Shown piece after piece: positions 21,071-28,919 of a stretch of 57,444 nt of DNA. The first letter of the stretch is position 1; every line of letters begins with the position of its first letter. This DNA comes from Caulobacter vibrioides OR37 (lineage in GTDB: Bacteria > Pseudomonadota > Alphaproteobacteria > Caulobacterales > Caulobacteraceae): contig NZ_APMP01000029.1 in the NCBI RefSeq assembly GCF_000372645.1, positions 1 to 57,444 of the forward strand. Reading direction: 5' to 3'. Both the position numbers and the translations under genes were made by a program. The notes under the pieces were generated by a model, which was not told the DNA's origin, made no database searches, and saw only the letters and a list, made by a program, of their open reading frames with translations.

Positions 21071-21484
21071 ATGATCCGCACCATCCTCGTCTGGGCCCTG
21101 GTTCTGGCCGTCGGCGCCTTCGCGCTGCAGTGGCTGGAGGACGAGTTCGTGATCGGCCACTTCGCCTGGCGCACCTATGTCGGCCTGATCGGCGTCGCCT
21201 TCGCCGCCGGCGGCGTCTGGGTCGGCTGGAAGATCGCCGCGCGACCTCGACCGGACGGCTTCCAGCGCAACGACGCCGCCCTGACCGCCCTGGGCCTGAC
21301 CGGCCAGGAGATCCGGGTCCTGGAACGGCTCGCCGCCGGCCGCTCCAACAAGGAGATCGCCCGCGACCTCGGCCTCTCGCCCAACACCGTCAAGACCCAT
21401 GTCGCCAACCTCTACGGCAAGCTGGAGGTCGGTCGCCGCACCCAGGCGATCGGCAAGGCGCGGGAGCTGGCGCTGATCCCCTGA
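21071..21484 (+). CDS. Membrane-anchored LuxR-type HTH protein
   Basis: 137 residues. Two membrane helices (about 4-24 and 36-56, RTILVWALVLAVGAFALQWL and YVGLIGVAFAAGGVWVGW) are followed by a complete LuxR/GerE helix-turn-helix (LTGQEIRVLERLAAGRSNKE, then IARDLGLSPNTVKTHVANLY). There is no receiver or autoinducer domain, so the DNA-binding domain is held at the inner membrane. The ATG at 21071 is chosen because it begins the first helix directly. Targets are unknown. Confidence 0.85.
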   Translation: MIRTILVWALVLAVGAFALQWLEDEFVIGHFAWRTYVGLIGVAFAAGGVWVGWKIAARPRPDGFQRNDAALTALGLTGQEIRVLERLAAGRSNKEIARDLGLSPNTVKTHVANLYGKLEVGRRTQAIGKARELALIP

Positions 21485-21612
21485 ACGCCCCGCTTGACGG
21501 TCGTCGAAGAGGGCGAAACGGTCGAATTCACCCTTTCGGGTGATACCCTCGCGGCCACCGGCCAGGGCAGCCTGGAGACGCGTCGCGAGGGGGCGGCGCG
21601 GAGGAGACTCTC

Positions 21613-22131
21613 ATGCAACGCACCATCATGACTCATGGCCTGATCGCGGGCCTGATCATCGCCCTGGGCATCATCCTGACCATCGTCTTCCCGACCGGCC
21701 ACAACATGTGGGTCGGCTATCTGATCATGCTGATCGGCCTGTCCACGGTCCTGCTGGCCATCAAGTCGCACCGCGACAAGGCCCTGGGCGGGGTCATCAA
21801 GTTCTGGCCGGCGTTCCTGATCGGCCTGGGCGTGGCCCTGGTCGCCTCGCTGGCCTACGTGCTGATCTGGGAGGTCTATCTGGCGGCCACCCACTACAGC
21901 TTCATGGACGACTATACGGGCCACATCCTGGCCAAGAAGAAGGCCGAGGGCTTGAGCGGCGCGGCCTACGCCAAGCTGGCGGCCGAGATGGCCCAGATGA
22001 AGAAGGACTACGCCAACCCGCTGAACCGCCTGCCCGAGACCTTCATGGAAATCTTCCCGGTCGGCGTTCTGGTGACCCTGGTCAGCGCGGCGCTGCTGCG
22101 TAATCCAAGGTTCCTGCCGGCGCGGGGCTAG
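21613..22131 (+). CDS. DUF4199 family membrane protein
   Basis: 172 residues with four predicted membrane helices, including HGLIAGLIIALGIILTIV near the N-terminus and EIFPVGVLVTLVSAALL near the end. Between helices 3 and 4 is a charged loop (KKKAEGLSGAAYAKLAAEMA) that is typical of DUF4199 proteins. The ATG has a GGAGGAGACTCTC ribosome site. Function is unknown. The stop codon is embedded in the left arm of a 17-bp inverted repeat. Confidence 0.85.
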   Translation: MQRTIMTHGLIAGLIIALGIILTIVFPTGHNMWVGYLIMLIGLSTVLLAIKSHRDKALGGVIKFWPAFLIGLGVALVASLAYVLIWEVYLAATHYSFMDDYTGHILAKKKAEGLSGAAYAKLAAEMAQMKKDYANPLNRLPETFMEIFPVGVLVTLVSAALLRNPRFLPARG

Positions 22132-22175
22132 AGCGCGTTAGGTTTAAGTGTGAGCGGTTAAACCTAACGCGCTCT
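22130..22175. repeat. 17-bp perfect inverted repeat overlapping the DUF4199 stop codon
   Basis: AGAGCGCGTTAGGTTTA and TAAACCTAACGCGCTCT flank a 12-base spacer. It lies between the convergent DUF4199 and cckA genes. It could act as a bidirectional terminator or be a dispersed repeat element; there is no plain T run. Confidence 0.8.
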
Positions 22176-22190
22176 AAGCATTTGATTCTG

Positions 22191-22238
22191 GAGCCTGTTT
22201 ATCCGCTTCAAATGAGTCCATCTGAAGCGGACAGGCTC
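22191..22238. repeat. Second inverted repeat with 4-base bulge
   Basis: The left arm at 22191-22210 (GAGCCTGT...TCCGCTTCA) pairs with TGAAGCGGACAGGCTC at 22223-22238, leaving a 4-base bulge in the left arm. It follows the first inverted repeat by 15 bp. Confidence 0.65.
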
Positions 22239-22246
22239 TAAGGTCT

Positions 22247-22272
22247 GGCCCTTCTCCGCGAGGAGGAGGGCC
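22247..22272 (-). terminator. GC hairpin just after cckA
   Basis: GGCCCTTCTCC GCGA GGAGGAGGGCC forms an 11-bp stem with one G-T pair, 7 bp beyond the cckA stop. There is no U run, so it is a transcript-end hairpin rather than a classic terminator. Confidence 0.5.
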
Positions 22273-22278
22273 TCGACC

Positions 22279-24360
22279 TCAGGCGGCCTGCAGCTGCTGC
22301 TTGACCCGCTCGGCCAGGGTCTTGATGTCGATCGGCTTGGGCAGGAAGGTCACGCCGGTCTCGCCTTCCAGCAGGTCGCTGAACTCGGCCTCGGCGTAGC
22401 CGGAGATGAACATCACCGGCGCCGATCCCAGATAGCCCCGCGCCTTCTTCAGCAGGGTCGGGCCGTCGATGCCGGGCATGATGACGTCGGAGATCAGGAG
22501 GTCGATCGTGCCGGCGTTCTCCTCGGCGATCTGCAAGGCCTCCTCGCCGTCGCTGGCCTCCAGCACCTCGTAGCCCCGGGCGCGCAGCAGGCGGGCGGCG
22601 ACGCCGCGGACGGCGTCCTCGTCCTCGACGAACAGGATGCGGCCGGCGCCCGACAGGTCGCGGGCGGCGCGCGGCTTGACCGGCTCGGCGGCGGCCTCGG
22701 CGGCCAGCAGCTCGCCCGCCGGCGCGTCATAGACCGGCAGGAAGATACGGAACGCCGCGCCCTCGCCCGGACGGCTGTGGACGTGGATCCAGCCGTCGCT
22801 CTGCTTGATGATGCCGTAGACGGTGGCTAGGCCCAGCCCCGTGCCCTCTCCCACCGGCTTGGTGGTGAAGAACGGGTCGAAGATCTTGCCCATCACGTCC
22901 GGCGGAATGCCCGGCCCGTCGTCGCTGACCTCGATGAAGGCGGTGTCGCCCTCGGCGCCGGGGAAGCCCAGCTGCACGGCCTCCTCGCGGGTCAGGCGCG
23001 CGGTGCGGATGCGCACGACGCCGCCGCCCTTGGCCGCCCGCACGGCGTCGCGCGCGTTGACGGCCAGGTTCATGACCGCCGTCTCCAGCTGACTCTTGTC
23101 GGCCCGGACGCGCGGCAGGTCGCGGCCATAGTCGGTGATCAGCTTGACGTCCTCGCGCAGCAGGCGGCGCAGCAACACCTCGAACTCGCTGATCAGCTCG
23201 CCCAGGTCCAGCACCTCGCGCTGGACGGTCTGCTTGCGCGAGAAGGCCAGCAGCTTGCGGACCAGGTCGGCGGCGCGCACCCCGGTCTGGCGGATCTCGT
23301 TCAGCCCCTCGTAGGACGGATCGCCGACAGGGTGGCGGTGCAGCAGCTCGTCCAGGCGCAGCTGGATGGCCGTCAGCAGGTTGTTGAAATCGTGCGCCAC
23401 GCCGCCGGCCAGCTGGCCGATGGCCTGCATCTTCTGCGACTGGGCCAGCTGAAGCTCCATCTGCTTCTGCTCGGACACGTCGATCATGTAGGCCACTAGA
23501 CGGCCTTCGGCGCGGTAAAGATAGAGGTGGGCGATGCGGCTGGCGTCCTGGGCCAGGCGCACCTCGAACGGGCCGGCCTTGCCCTCCTTCAGGCGAGTCT
23601 CGGCCTCGACGCGCGAGGCCGGATCGATCAGGTCGCCGAACACCATGCCCGCCTTGCCGCCGGTCATGGCGGTGAGAGCCGGATTGGTCTCCAGCACGCG
23701 CGACGTGAACGGTTCCAGGCCCTCCAGCAGGGCGGCGCCGAACGGCGAGGCGCCGGCGAAGGCGTCCAGCGAACTGGGCGGCGGGGCGGCCGGCTCGGCG
23801 ACGGCCCCCGAGGCGGCGACGACGGGCGCGGCGGGCTCGGCCTCGGCGGGCGGGGCCAGGCGGATCAGCAGGCGCCCGCCGGCCAGGCGCGAGACCTTGG
23901 CCGTATGATCGACGCCGCCGGCCCGTAGCACGCCCTGCGCCATCTCGCCCTTGCGGGCCTGGACCAGGGCCGCGAACAGGCTGGAGCCGGCCACGCCCTT
24001 GGGCAGGCGGCGGGCCTCGCCCATCAGCTCGCGCCAGGCCGCGTTGGCGGCAAGCAGGCGACCGTCGGCGCCGGCCAGGGCCGACGGCTCGCCCAGCGCC
24101 TCGATGAAGCCCTCGGCCTGGTCGGCGTCGCCGCCGGACGCGGCCGAGCCCTTGATCGCCACCAGACCCAGGATCGCCACGCCGGCGACGCCCAGCAGCA
24201 GCAGCAGTCCGGCCAGCGTGGCGGGACCCGCCTTCAGCGCCGGCGCCGCCGAGAACGCCGCGGCGGCCACGAAAAACACCGCCGCGCCGACCAGCCACGG
24301 ATCCAGGCGCCGACGCGGGGCGTCGGTGGAAGCTCGGTCCTGAAGCTGGAAATCGGCCAT
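22279..24360 (-). CDS. cckA: Cell-cycle hybrid histidine kinase CckA
   Basis: 693 residues. Two N-terminal membrane helices (about 22-40 and 48-70) are followed by two PAS-like regions, a HisKA domain with His323 in [14 protein letters not shown], an ATPase domain ([29 protein letters not shown]) and a receiver with Asp625 in [14 protein letters not shown]. This matches the Caulobacter kinase that phosphorylates or dephosphorylates ChpT and so controls CtrA and CpdR; phospho-residues of the C. crescentus protein are His322 and Asp623. The leader carries two GANTC sites. The flagellar genes flhB, fliR and fliQ lie immediately upstream on the same strand. Confidence 0.96.
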   Translation of the reverse strand: MADFQLQDRASTDAPRRRLDPWLVGAAVFFVAAAAFSAAPALKAGPATLAGLLLLLGVAGVAILGLVAIKGSAASGGDADQAEGFIEALGEPSALAGADGRLLAANAAWRELMGEARRLPKGVAGSSLFAALVQARKGEMAQGVLRAGGVDHTAKVSRLAGGRLLIRLAPPAEAEPAAPVVAASGAVAEPAAPPPSSLDAFAGASPFGAALLEGLEPFTSRVLETNPALTAMTGGKAGMVFGDLIDPASRVEAETRLKEGKAGPFEVRLAQDASRIAHLYLYRAEGRLVAYMIDVSEQKQMELQLAQSQKMQAIGQLAGGVAHDFNNLLTAIQLRLDELLHRHPVGDPSYEGLNEIRQTGVRAADLVRKLLAFSRKQTVQREVLDLGELISEFEVLLRRLLREDVKLITDYGRDLPRVRADKSQLETAVMNLAVNARDAVRAAKGGGVVRIRTARLTREEAVQLGFPGAEGDTAFIEVSDDGPGIPPDVMGKIFDPFFTTKPVGEGTGLGLATVYGIIKQSDGWIHVHSRPGEGAAFRIFLPVYDAPAGELLAAEAAAEPVKPRAARDLSGAGRILFVEDEDAVRGVAARLLRARGYEVLEASDGEEALQIAEENAGTIDLLISDVIMPGIDGPTLLKKARGYLGSAPVMFISGYAEAEFSDLLEGETGVTFLPKPIDIKTLAERVKQQLQAA

Positions 24361-24386
24361 GGGCGGCTTGATACCTATGTTGCGGC

Positions 24387-24399
24387 GAGTCAGCGACTC
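24387..24399. promoter_or_regulatory. Pair of GANTC (CcrM) sites in the cckA leader
   Basis: GAGTCAGCGACTC contains GAGTC and GACTC, two GANTC methylation sites, and is itself an inverted repeat. It lies 27-39 bp upstream of the cckA ATG. In Caulobacter, methylated GANTC near promoters recruits GcrA; an effect here is inference. Confidence 0.55.
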
Positions 24400-24462
24400 A
24401 CCCGCGATCAGAGAAAGGATAGCCTTTTCGCGACGCTAGGTCAGTTTTCACCAGACTGTCGC

Positions 24463-25560
24463 CTAAAGGGGACGGGCGCGGGCGGTCTGACGCTCCCGCG
24501 GCTTCTTCCCATTCATGATGAAGCTGATGACCTTGGCGACGGCCTCGAAGTGCTCGACCGGGATTTCCGCGTCGACCTCGACGCTGGCGTAGAGGGCGCG
24601 GGCCAGGGGCGGATCCTCCAGCACCGGCACGTCGTGCTCCTCGGCCACGGCGCGGATCTTCAGGGCCAGGTCGTCGACGCCCTTGGCCACGCACAGCGGC
24701 GCGGGCGTCTCGCCCGGCTCGTAGCGCAGCGCCACGGCGTAGTGGGTCGGGTTCATGACGACCACGGTCGCCTTGGGCACCGCCTGCATCATCCGCTGGC
24801 GCGATCGCTGCATCTGGATCTGCCGCCGCTTGCCCTTGATGTGCGGGTCGCCGTCCGACTGCTTGAACTCTTCCTTGACCTCCTGGAGGGTCATGCGCAT
24901 CCGGCTCATGAAGCGCTGGCGCTGCAGGAACCAGTCGAAGCCGGCCGTGATCGCCAGGAACAGGATCACCGCCAGCAGCACCGACTTGGCCAGCTTCATG
25001 GCCTCGGGCAGCATGGCCGCCGGATCCATGCCGACCAGATCGCGCACCTCGCCGACATGCGGCTTCAGCACCATCCAGGCGATAAGGGCGGTGACCAGCA
25101 CCTTCACCGCCGACTTGCCGAACTGGATCAGGCCATCGACGCCGAAGATCCGGCCCAGGCCCTGCAAGACGTTCAGCTTGCTGAAGTCTGGCTTCAGCTT
25201 CTCGGGCGTCAGCATGAAGCCGGTCTGGGCGACGTTGGCGGCGGTGCCGGCGGCGCCCGCCACGATCATCACCAGGATCAGCGGCGGCAGCGCCGCGTCG
25301 ACGGCTCGCCGCATCACCACCATCGCCCCGCCGCTGCTCAGGTCGGTCGTGCCGGCGTGAGCGATGAACGGAACGAGCGCGTTGGCCAGGTCCCGGGTCA
25401 TCCAGCCGCCGGCCAGCAGCACCACCGACACCACGCCCAGCAGCGAGGCCAGCTGCGGGATGTCGGCCGACTTGACGACGTCGCCCTTGGCGCGCGCGTC
25501 CGAAAGCTTCTTGGCTGACGGTTCTTCTGTTTTCGACTCGGGATCCGTATCGTCCGCCAC
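24463..25560 (-). CDS. flhB: Flagellar type III export protein FlhB
   Basis: 365 residues. Four membrane helices in the N-terminal part are followed by the cytoplasmic domain with the autocleavage site NPTH (Asn270-His273, in VVVMNPTHYAVALRY) that controls the hook-to-filament export switch. The N-terminus DPESKTEEPSAKKLSDARAK is typical. The gene follows fliR with 9 bp between the stop and start, so fliQ-fliR-flhB form one operon. Start ATG at 25560. Confidence 0.97.
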   Translation of the reverse strand: MADDTDPESKTEEPSAKKLSDARAKGDVVKSADIPQLASLLGVVSVVLLAGGWMTRDLANALVPFIAHAGTTDLSSGGAMVVMRRAVDAALPPLILVMIVAGAAGTAANVAQTGFMLTPEKLKPDFSKLNVLQGLGRIFGVDGLIQFGKSAVKVLVTALIAWMVLKPHVGEVRDLVGMDPAAMLPEAMKLAKSVLLAVILFLAITAGFDWFLQRQRFMSRMRMTLQEVKEEFKQSDGDPHIKGKRRQIQMQRSRQRMMQAVPKATVVVMNPTHYAVALRYEPGETPAPLCVAKGVDDLALKIRAVAEEHDVPVLEDPPLARALYASVEVDAEIPVEHFEAVAKVISFIMNGKKPRERQTARARPL

Positions 25561-25569
25561 GCGCGCCCC

Positions 25570-26325
25570 CTAGCTGAAGATCTCTAGGAGTTCGCGGTAG
25601 CGGTCGGTCCAGACCATGGCGACGCCGCCCAGCGACAGCGCCAGCAGGGACAGGCCCAGGATGACGCTGAGCGGCGAGGCCACGAAGAAGATCTGGAAGG
25701 CCGGCATGACCCGTCCGACCAGGCCCGTAGCCAGGTTGAAGACCAGCGAGAACACGATCACCGGCGCGGCCAGCTGCACGCCCAGCGAGAACGACTGCGC
25801 CACCGTCCGCACCGCCAGGGTGACGGCGTCGTTGACGGGCACGGCGCGGGTGAACGGGAAGATCGTATACGACTTGACGATGGCGCCGATGAACAGGTGA
25901 TGCAGACCGGTGGCCATCACCAGCGTCAGGCCCAGCATCGACAGGAAGCTGGCGACCGCGGTGCTGGCCCCGGTCATCGATGGGTTCACGCTCTGGGCGA
26001 ACGACAGCGTCGTCTGCATCGAGATGATTTCGCCGGCCGTGGTCAGCGAGGTCATGAACAGGCGCAGCACCGATCCGATCATCAGGCCGATCAGCAGCTC
26101 GTGGATCACCCCGCCCACCAGCCCGCCCAGGGTGGTGGGGATCGGCGGGACGGTGTTCTGGACCAGCGGCCCCAGGATCAGGGCCATCAGCAGGGCGAAC
26201 GACAGGCGGATGCGCGGAGGCACCGACTGGTCGCCGATGCCCGGCATCGTCATGACCATGGCGCCCACCCGCGAGAACACGAGGGCGGCGACATAGACCT
26301 GGAACGCCGTGGCGAAGGAGTTCAC
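25570..26325 (-). CDS. fliR: Flagellar export apparatus protein FliR
   Basis: 251 residues, polytopic, part of the FliPQR export gate. Family blocks are FSRVGAMVMTMPGIGDQSVP, then IRLSFALLMALILGPLVQ, then LTTAGEIISMQTTLSFAQ and the C-terminal VFNLATGLVGRVMPAFQIFF. Begins at 26325, 24 bp after the fliQ stop, and runs close into flhB. Its level is expected to be cell-cycle controlled through the fliQ promoter. Confidence 0.97.
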   Translation of the reverse strand: MNSFATAFQVYVAALVFSRVGAMVMTMPGIGDQSVPPRIRLSFALLMALILGPLVQNTVPPIPTTLGGLVGGVIHELLIGLMIGSVLRLFMTSLTTAGEIISMQTTLSFAQSVNPSMTGASTAVASFLSMLGLTLVMATGLHHLFIGAIVKSYTIFPFTRAVPVNDAVTLAVRTVAQSFSLGVQLAAPVIVFSLVFNLATGLVGRVMPAFQIFFVASPLSVILGLSLLALSLGGVAMVWTDRYRELLEIFS

Positions 26326-26349
26326 CGCTAGGCCCCTGCCCGCCTTCGC

Positions 26350-26613
26350 CTAGAGGCCGGCGATGCGCGCGGCGATCTGGCGCATGAAGCCGCTCATCAG
26401 CGCCCCCATCATCGGCAGAAAGATCAGCAGCGAGACGAAGATGGCGACGATCTTGGGCGCGTAGACCAGGGTCTGTTCCTGGATCTGGGTCAGGGCCTGG
26501 AACAGGCCGATGGCCACGCCGACCACCAGGCCCACGATCAGGCACGGCGCGCACAGCTGCAGGGTCAGCCAGATCGCGTCCCGGCCGACATCAAGAACCT
26601 CGGCGCCCGTCAT
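26350..26613 (-). CDS. fliQ: Flagellar export apparatus protein FliQ
   Basis: 87 residues with two membrane helices, the length and pattern of FliQ (GLVVGVAIGLFQALTQIQEQ, then TLVYAPKIVAIF). It is the first gene of the fliQ-fliR-flhB operon. A CtrA-type box lies 69 bp upstream at 26682-26696, consistent with CtrA control of early flagellar genes known in Caulobacter. Confidence 0.97.
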   Translation of the reverse strand: MTGAEVLDVGRDAIWLTLQLCAPCLIVGLVVGVAIGLFQALTQIQEQTLVYAPKIVAIFVSLLIFLPMMGALMSGFMRQIAARIAGL

Positions 26614-26681
26614 GAAAAGCCTCGTTGGAATCAGCCGCGGGGGCCGCGTGGAGTCGAGGCTGGAAGATGGGCGAAATATGG

Positions 26682-26696
26682 TTAACAGGGCGTTAG
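26682..26696 (-). promoter_or_regulatory. CtrA-type box upstream of fliQ
   Basis: On the minus strand CTAACGCCCTGTTAA fits TTAA-N7-TTAA with one mismatch, and the right half continues as TTAACC. It is 69 bp upstream of the fliQ start, a position compatible with promoter overlap. Confidence 0.75.
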
Positions 26697-26745
26697 GGGT
26701 TTGACGCGCGAGCGGCTTCCAACGCCGGGCGCGACGCTCGGCCGC

Positions 26746-26768
26746 GAGGGCGTCCGCAAGACGCCCTC
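26746..26768. terminator. Perfect 9-bp hairpin between the TonB-C-like gene and fliQ
   Basis: GAGGGCGTC and GACGCCCTC flank a 5-base loop, starting 18 bp beyond the stop of the small exported gene. There is no T run on either strand. It could mark the 3' end of that transcript. Confidence 0.5.
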
Positions 26769-26786
26769 TCCCGTGGGACCGACCTT

Positions 26787-27086
26787 CTAGCGAATCCGGA
26801 TCCGCACCGGGACCTGGATGTACGAGCCGGCGCGGCTCTTGCCGTCGGGGCCCAGCAGGTCGACCTGGAATTGCGAGGCCATCGACAGGGCGGCTTGGCC
26901 GACGCCCAGGTCGTTGGGGGTCTCGTCCTGGACCGTGCAGGCGGTCAGGCGGCCGTCATTCTTGACGTAGCAGTTCAGCAGGGCGACGGCGATCTTCGGC
27001 TCGGAGACCGGGGTCAGCAGGTCCGACGGGGCCTTTGCCGGCGCGGCGCTGGCGACGGCGGCGGCGAGAGCGAGCGAAGCGATCAC
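26787..27086 (-). CDS. Small exported TonB-C-like domain protein
   Basis: 99 residues. A short signal peptide (IASLALAAAVASAAPAKA) precedes a domain with TonB C-terminal character: VALLNCYVKNDGRLTACTVQ, then ALSMASQFQ and VPVRIRIR. In that family the segment equivalent to LNCYVKNDGRLTACTV forms the central hairpin. There is no membrane anchor, so a free periplasmic protein is predicted, not an energy transducer. It starts at GTG 27086 with GGGAT upstream. It lies between the helical-repeat gene and fliQ on the same strand. Domain call is inference. Confidence 0.65.
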   Translation of the reverse strand: MIASLALAAAVASAAPAKAPSDLLTPVSEPKIAVALLNCYVKNDGRLTACTVQDETPNDLGVGQAALSMASQFQVDLLGPDGKSRAGSYIQVPVRIRIR

Positions 27087-27148
27087 GTGTTCATCCCTTT
27101 ATTTGTCTTTTTTCGGCGAGCCCCGCCCGCCGCGTGTTCCATTTCGGA

Positions 27149-28516
27149 TCAGACGGCGTGGGCCTGCTTGAGACGCTGCAGGCCCTGTGCCGCCAGATCG
27201 GTCAGCGAGCGCAGGCCCAATTCCGAGAACACGTCGAACGCGCCGGCCAAGGCCGCCCCGGCCCGGGCCAGGCGGCCATCGTCGCGACCGGTGATCTCGA
27301 CCCGAGCCTCGTAGAGGCGGGCCAGGTTCATCTGGGCCACGGCCCAGCTGGCCGGATCGCGGCCGCCCGGCGCGCTGGCCAGCTCGGCCTTGAACGCCAG
27401 TTCGGCGGCGTCCAGCACGGCGAGGTCAGCCGTCAGTTCCGCGCAGCGCGCGAGGCACAGGGCGCGGTTGTTGGCGACCACGGCGCGCAGGGCCAGGGCC
27501 GGCTGCACCCTCAGAATGTGAGTGGCGCGGTCATAGGCCGAGACGGCCTGTTCGTAGGCGCGCTCATTGGTCGAGGCCTCGCCCAGCGCCTGCAGCCCCG
27601 CGCCCAACGCGGCCTGGGTCCGCGCCCAGTCCATCGGGCTGTGGTCCGGCGTGACGCATTCGGCGGCGGCGGTCAGCGCCGAGATCCCGTCGGCGATGCG
27701 CGACAGTTCGCCGTCCAGCTCGCCCAGCTGGACCAGGGCCGCGCCGCGCAGGCCTTCCAGCCGCGACCAGGCCAGGGGTTCGAAATCGGGATCCAGCGCC
27801 GCGGCGCCGGCCTTGGCCTCGGCGATGGCCGTTTCGGTCAGGGCGCGGTCCTTGAGCCGCGCGGCGCAGGCCAGCATCAGGTCGACGCGGGCCGCGCGCT
27901 GCTCGGCCAGCAGCAGGCGCGCCGGTCCGCCCTTGACGCGCTTGGCCGCCGCCAGGGCGCGCAGCGGCGCCTCATAGGCTTGAAGGGCGCTCAGCGCGCG
28001 GTCGAGATCGTTGGCGGCCAGGGCGGCGCGGCCCTCCAGACCGGCCGACAGGGCCAGGCACAGCGGACCGCGATGTTGCGCCGGCGTGAGAGCCAGGGTC
28101 GCCGACGCGGCGGCGATCAGCCCCTCGTCGCCGAACAGGTCCGCGCCCAGCATCGCCAGGACCGCCTGTTCGCAGCGGACGGCGGCCAGGAGGTCGTGAC
28201 GGCGTTCGGCTTCCAGAATCTTGGCGGCCGCCTCGGCCTGGGCGGCGCCCTTTCTCAACGCGGCCGCGTCGCCGACCCGGCGGGCCAGCTCGCGCCAGAC
28301 GACGGCGGCTTCCAGCAGGCGGCTTCCGCGATCCTTGGCGCCGATCCGGCCCGCGACGATATCGGCCGAGCGCGCTTCGTTGGTCAGCAGCCGCACATCC
28401 AGCAGCTCCAGCAGCGAGGTGTCGCCGCCGGTCAGGCCCTCGCGCCAACCGCCCTTGAAACCGCCCTCGGCCTCGCCGCCGAACAGTCGCTTCAGGTCCC
28501 GCCCGAATTCGAACAT
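27149..28516 (-). CDS. Helical-repeat (TPR-like) protein, function unknown
   Basis: About 455 residues, almost wholly alpha-helical and rich in Ala and Leu, with repeating 30-40-residue units such as AYEQAVSAYDRATHILRVQP and DPASWAVAQMNLARLYEARV that look like degenerate TPRs. There is no signal peptide or membrane helix. The ATG at 28516 is chosen; an upstream in-frame GTG at 28549 is possible. A perfect CtrA box lies 90 bp upstream. Position before the flagellar operon and the CtrA box suggest a cell-cycle or motility role, but this is inference. Confidence 0.75.
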   Translation of the reverse strand: MFEFGRDLKRLFGGEAEGGFKGGWREGLTGGDTSLLELLDVRLLTNEARSADIVAGRIGAKDRGSRLLEAAVVWRELARRVGDAAALRKGAAQAEAAAKILEAERRHDLLAAVRCEQAVLAMLGADLFGDEGLIAAASATLALTPAQHRGPLCLALSAGLEGRAALAANDLDRALSALQAYEAPLRALAAAKRVKGGPARLLLAEQRAARVDLMLACAARLKDRALTETAIAEAKAGAAALDPDFEPLAWSRLEGLRGAALVQLGELDGELSRIADGISALTAAAECVTPDHSPMDWARTQAALGAGLQALGEASTNERAYEQAVSAYDRATHILRVQPALALRAVVANNRALCLARCAELTADLAVLDAAELAFKAELASAPGGRDPASWAVAQMNLARLYEARVEITGRDDGRLARAGAALAGAFDVFSELGLRSLTDLAAQGLQRLKQAHAV

Positions 28517-28605
28517 CGCTTCGCGCACTCCGCTCACGGATCGTCCCACGCCGGGACGTCCGACGAAGGTTCAACGCTCGAGGAGCAAAACCGGAGCCAG
28601 TCATT

Positions 28606-28620
28606 TTAACAAGTGGTTAA
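28606..28620. promoter_or_regulatory. Perfect CtrA box (TTAA-N7-TTAA)
   Basis: TTAACAAGTGGTTAA, followed by C, matches the CtrA consensus TTAA-N7-TTAAC exactly. It is 90 bp upstream of the helical-repeat gene (minus strand) and about 106 bp before the sigma-54 promoter on the plus strand. It could serve either transcript. Confidence 0.8.
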
Positions 28621-28711
28621 CAGGTGTTTATAGGGCATTAACCATAAATATTTCCCATATTTTTACATTCGGTCCGCAAGGTCGGCCATTTTGGGCGACG
28701 ATGTGCTGAAC

Positions 28712-28728
28712 TGGCACGGTTCTTGCTT
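28712..28728 (+). promoter_or_regulatory. Sigma-54 promoter (-24/-12)
   Basis: TGGCACGGTTCTTGCTT matches TGGCACR-N4-TTGCW exactly, with the invariant GG and GC 10 bases apart. It points rightward; transcription would begin near 28740, about 180 nt before the RNase H-like gene at 28920. Confidence 0.8.
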
Positions 28729-28919
28729 TGACCAATACAGATAAAGCCCCGCTTTAACTCCGTTCGTTAGAACTTTGTTCATCGAACTAAAAATGACGTT
28801 AACCATAAGTTTTAGGATTCTGTTTACTTTTCGTTCACGGGCGAATCGTCGCGGCGCTCTCCCCTGACCGGCGAAGCACGCTAGAAGGCGGGCGCATCGC
28901 CCACGTCCGGAGCTTGTTC

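Larger units (their letters stand above)
28517..28919. other. 403-bp AT-rich control region
   Basis: No convincing gene. It is the most AT-rich long spacer in the window and holds the CtrA box at 28606-28620, TTAACCATAA-like blocks at 28639 and about 28799, and the sigma-54 promoter at 28712-28728. A possible short reading frame of 24 codons starting near 28792 lacks a ribosome site. Confidence 0.7.

Noticed and set aside
28765..28790. GTTC/GAAC cluster (GTTCGTTAGAAC and GTTCATCGAAC) as a possible second SOS box
   Set aside because: No pair of the same half-site has the required N7 spacing; the nearest are N10 and N11.
28792..28866. 24-codon frame downstream of the sigma-54 promoter
   Set aside because: Lacks a ribosome site, is basic and without a helix or motif; an untranslated leader or small RNA is as likely.
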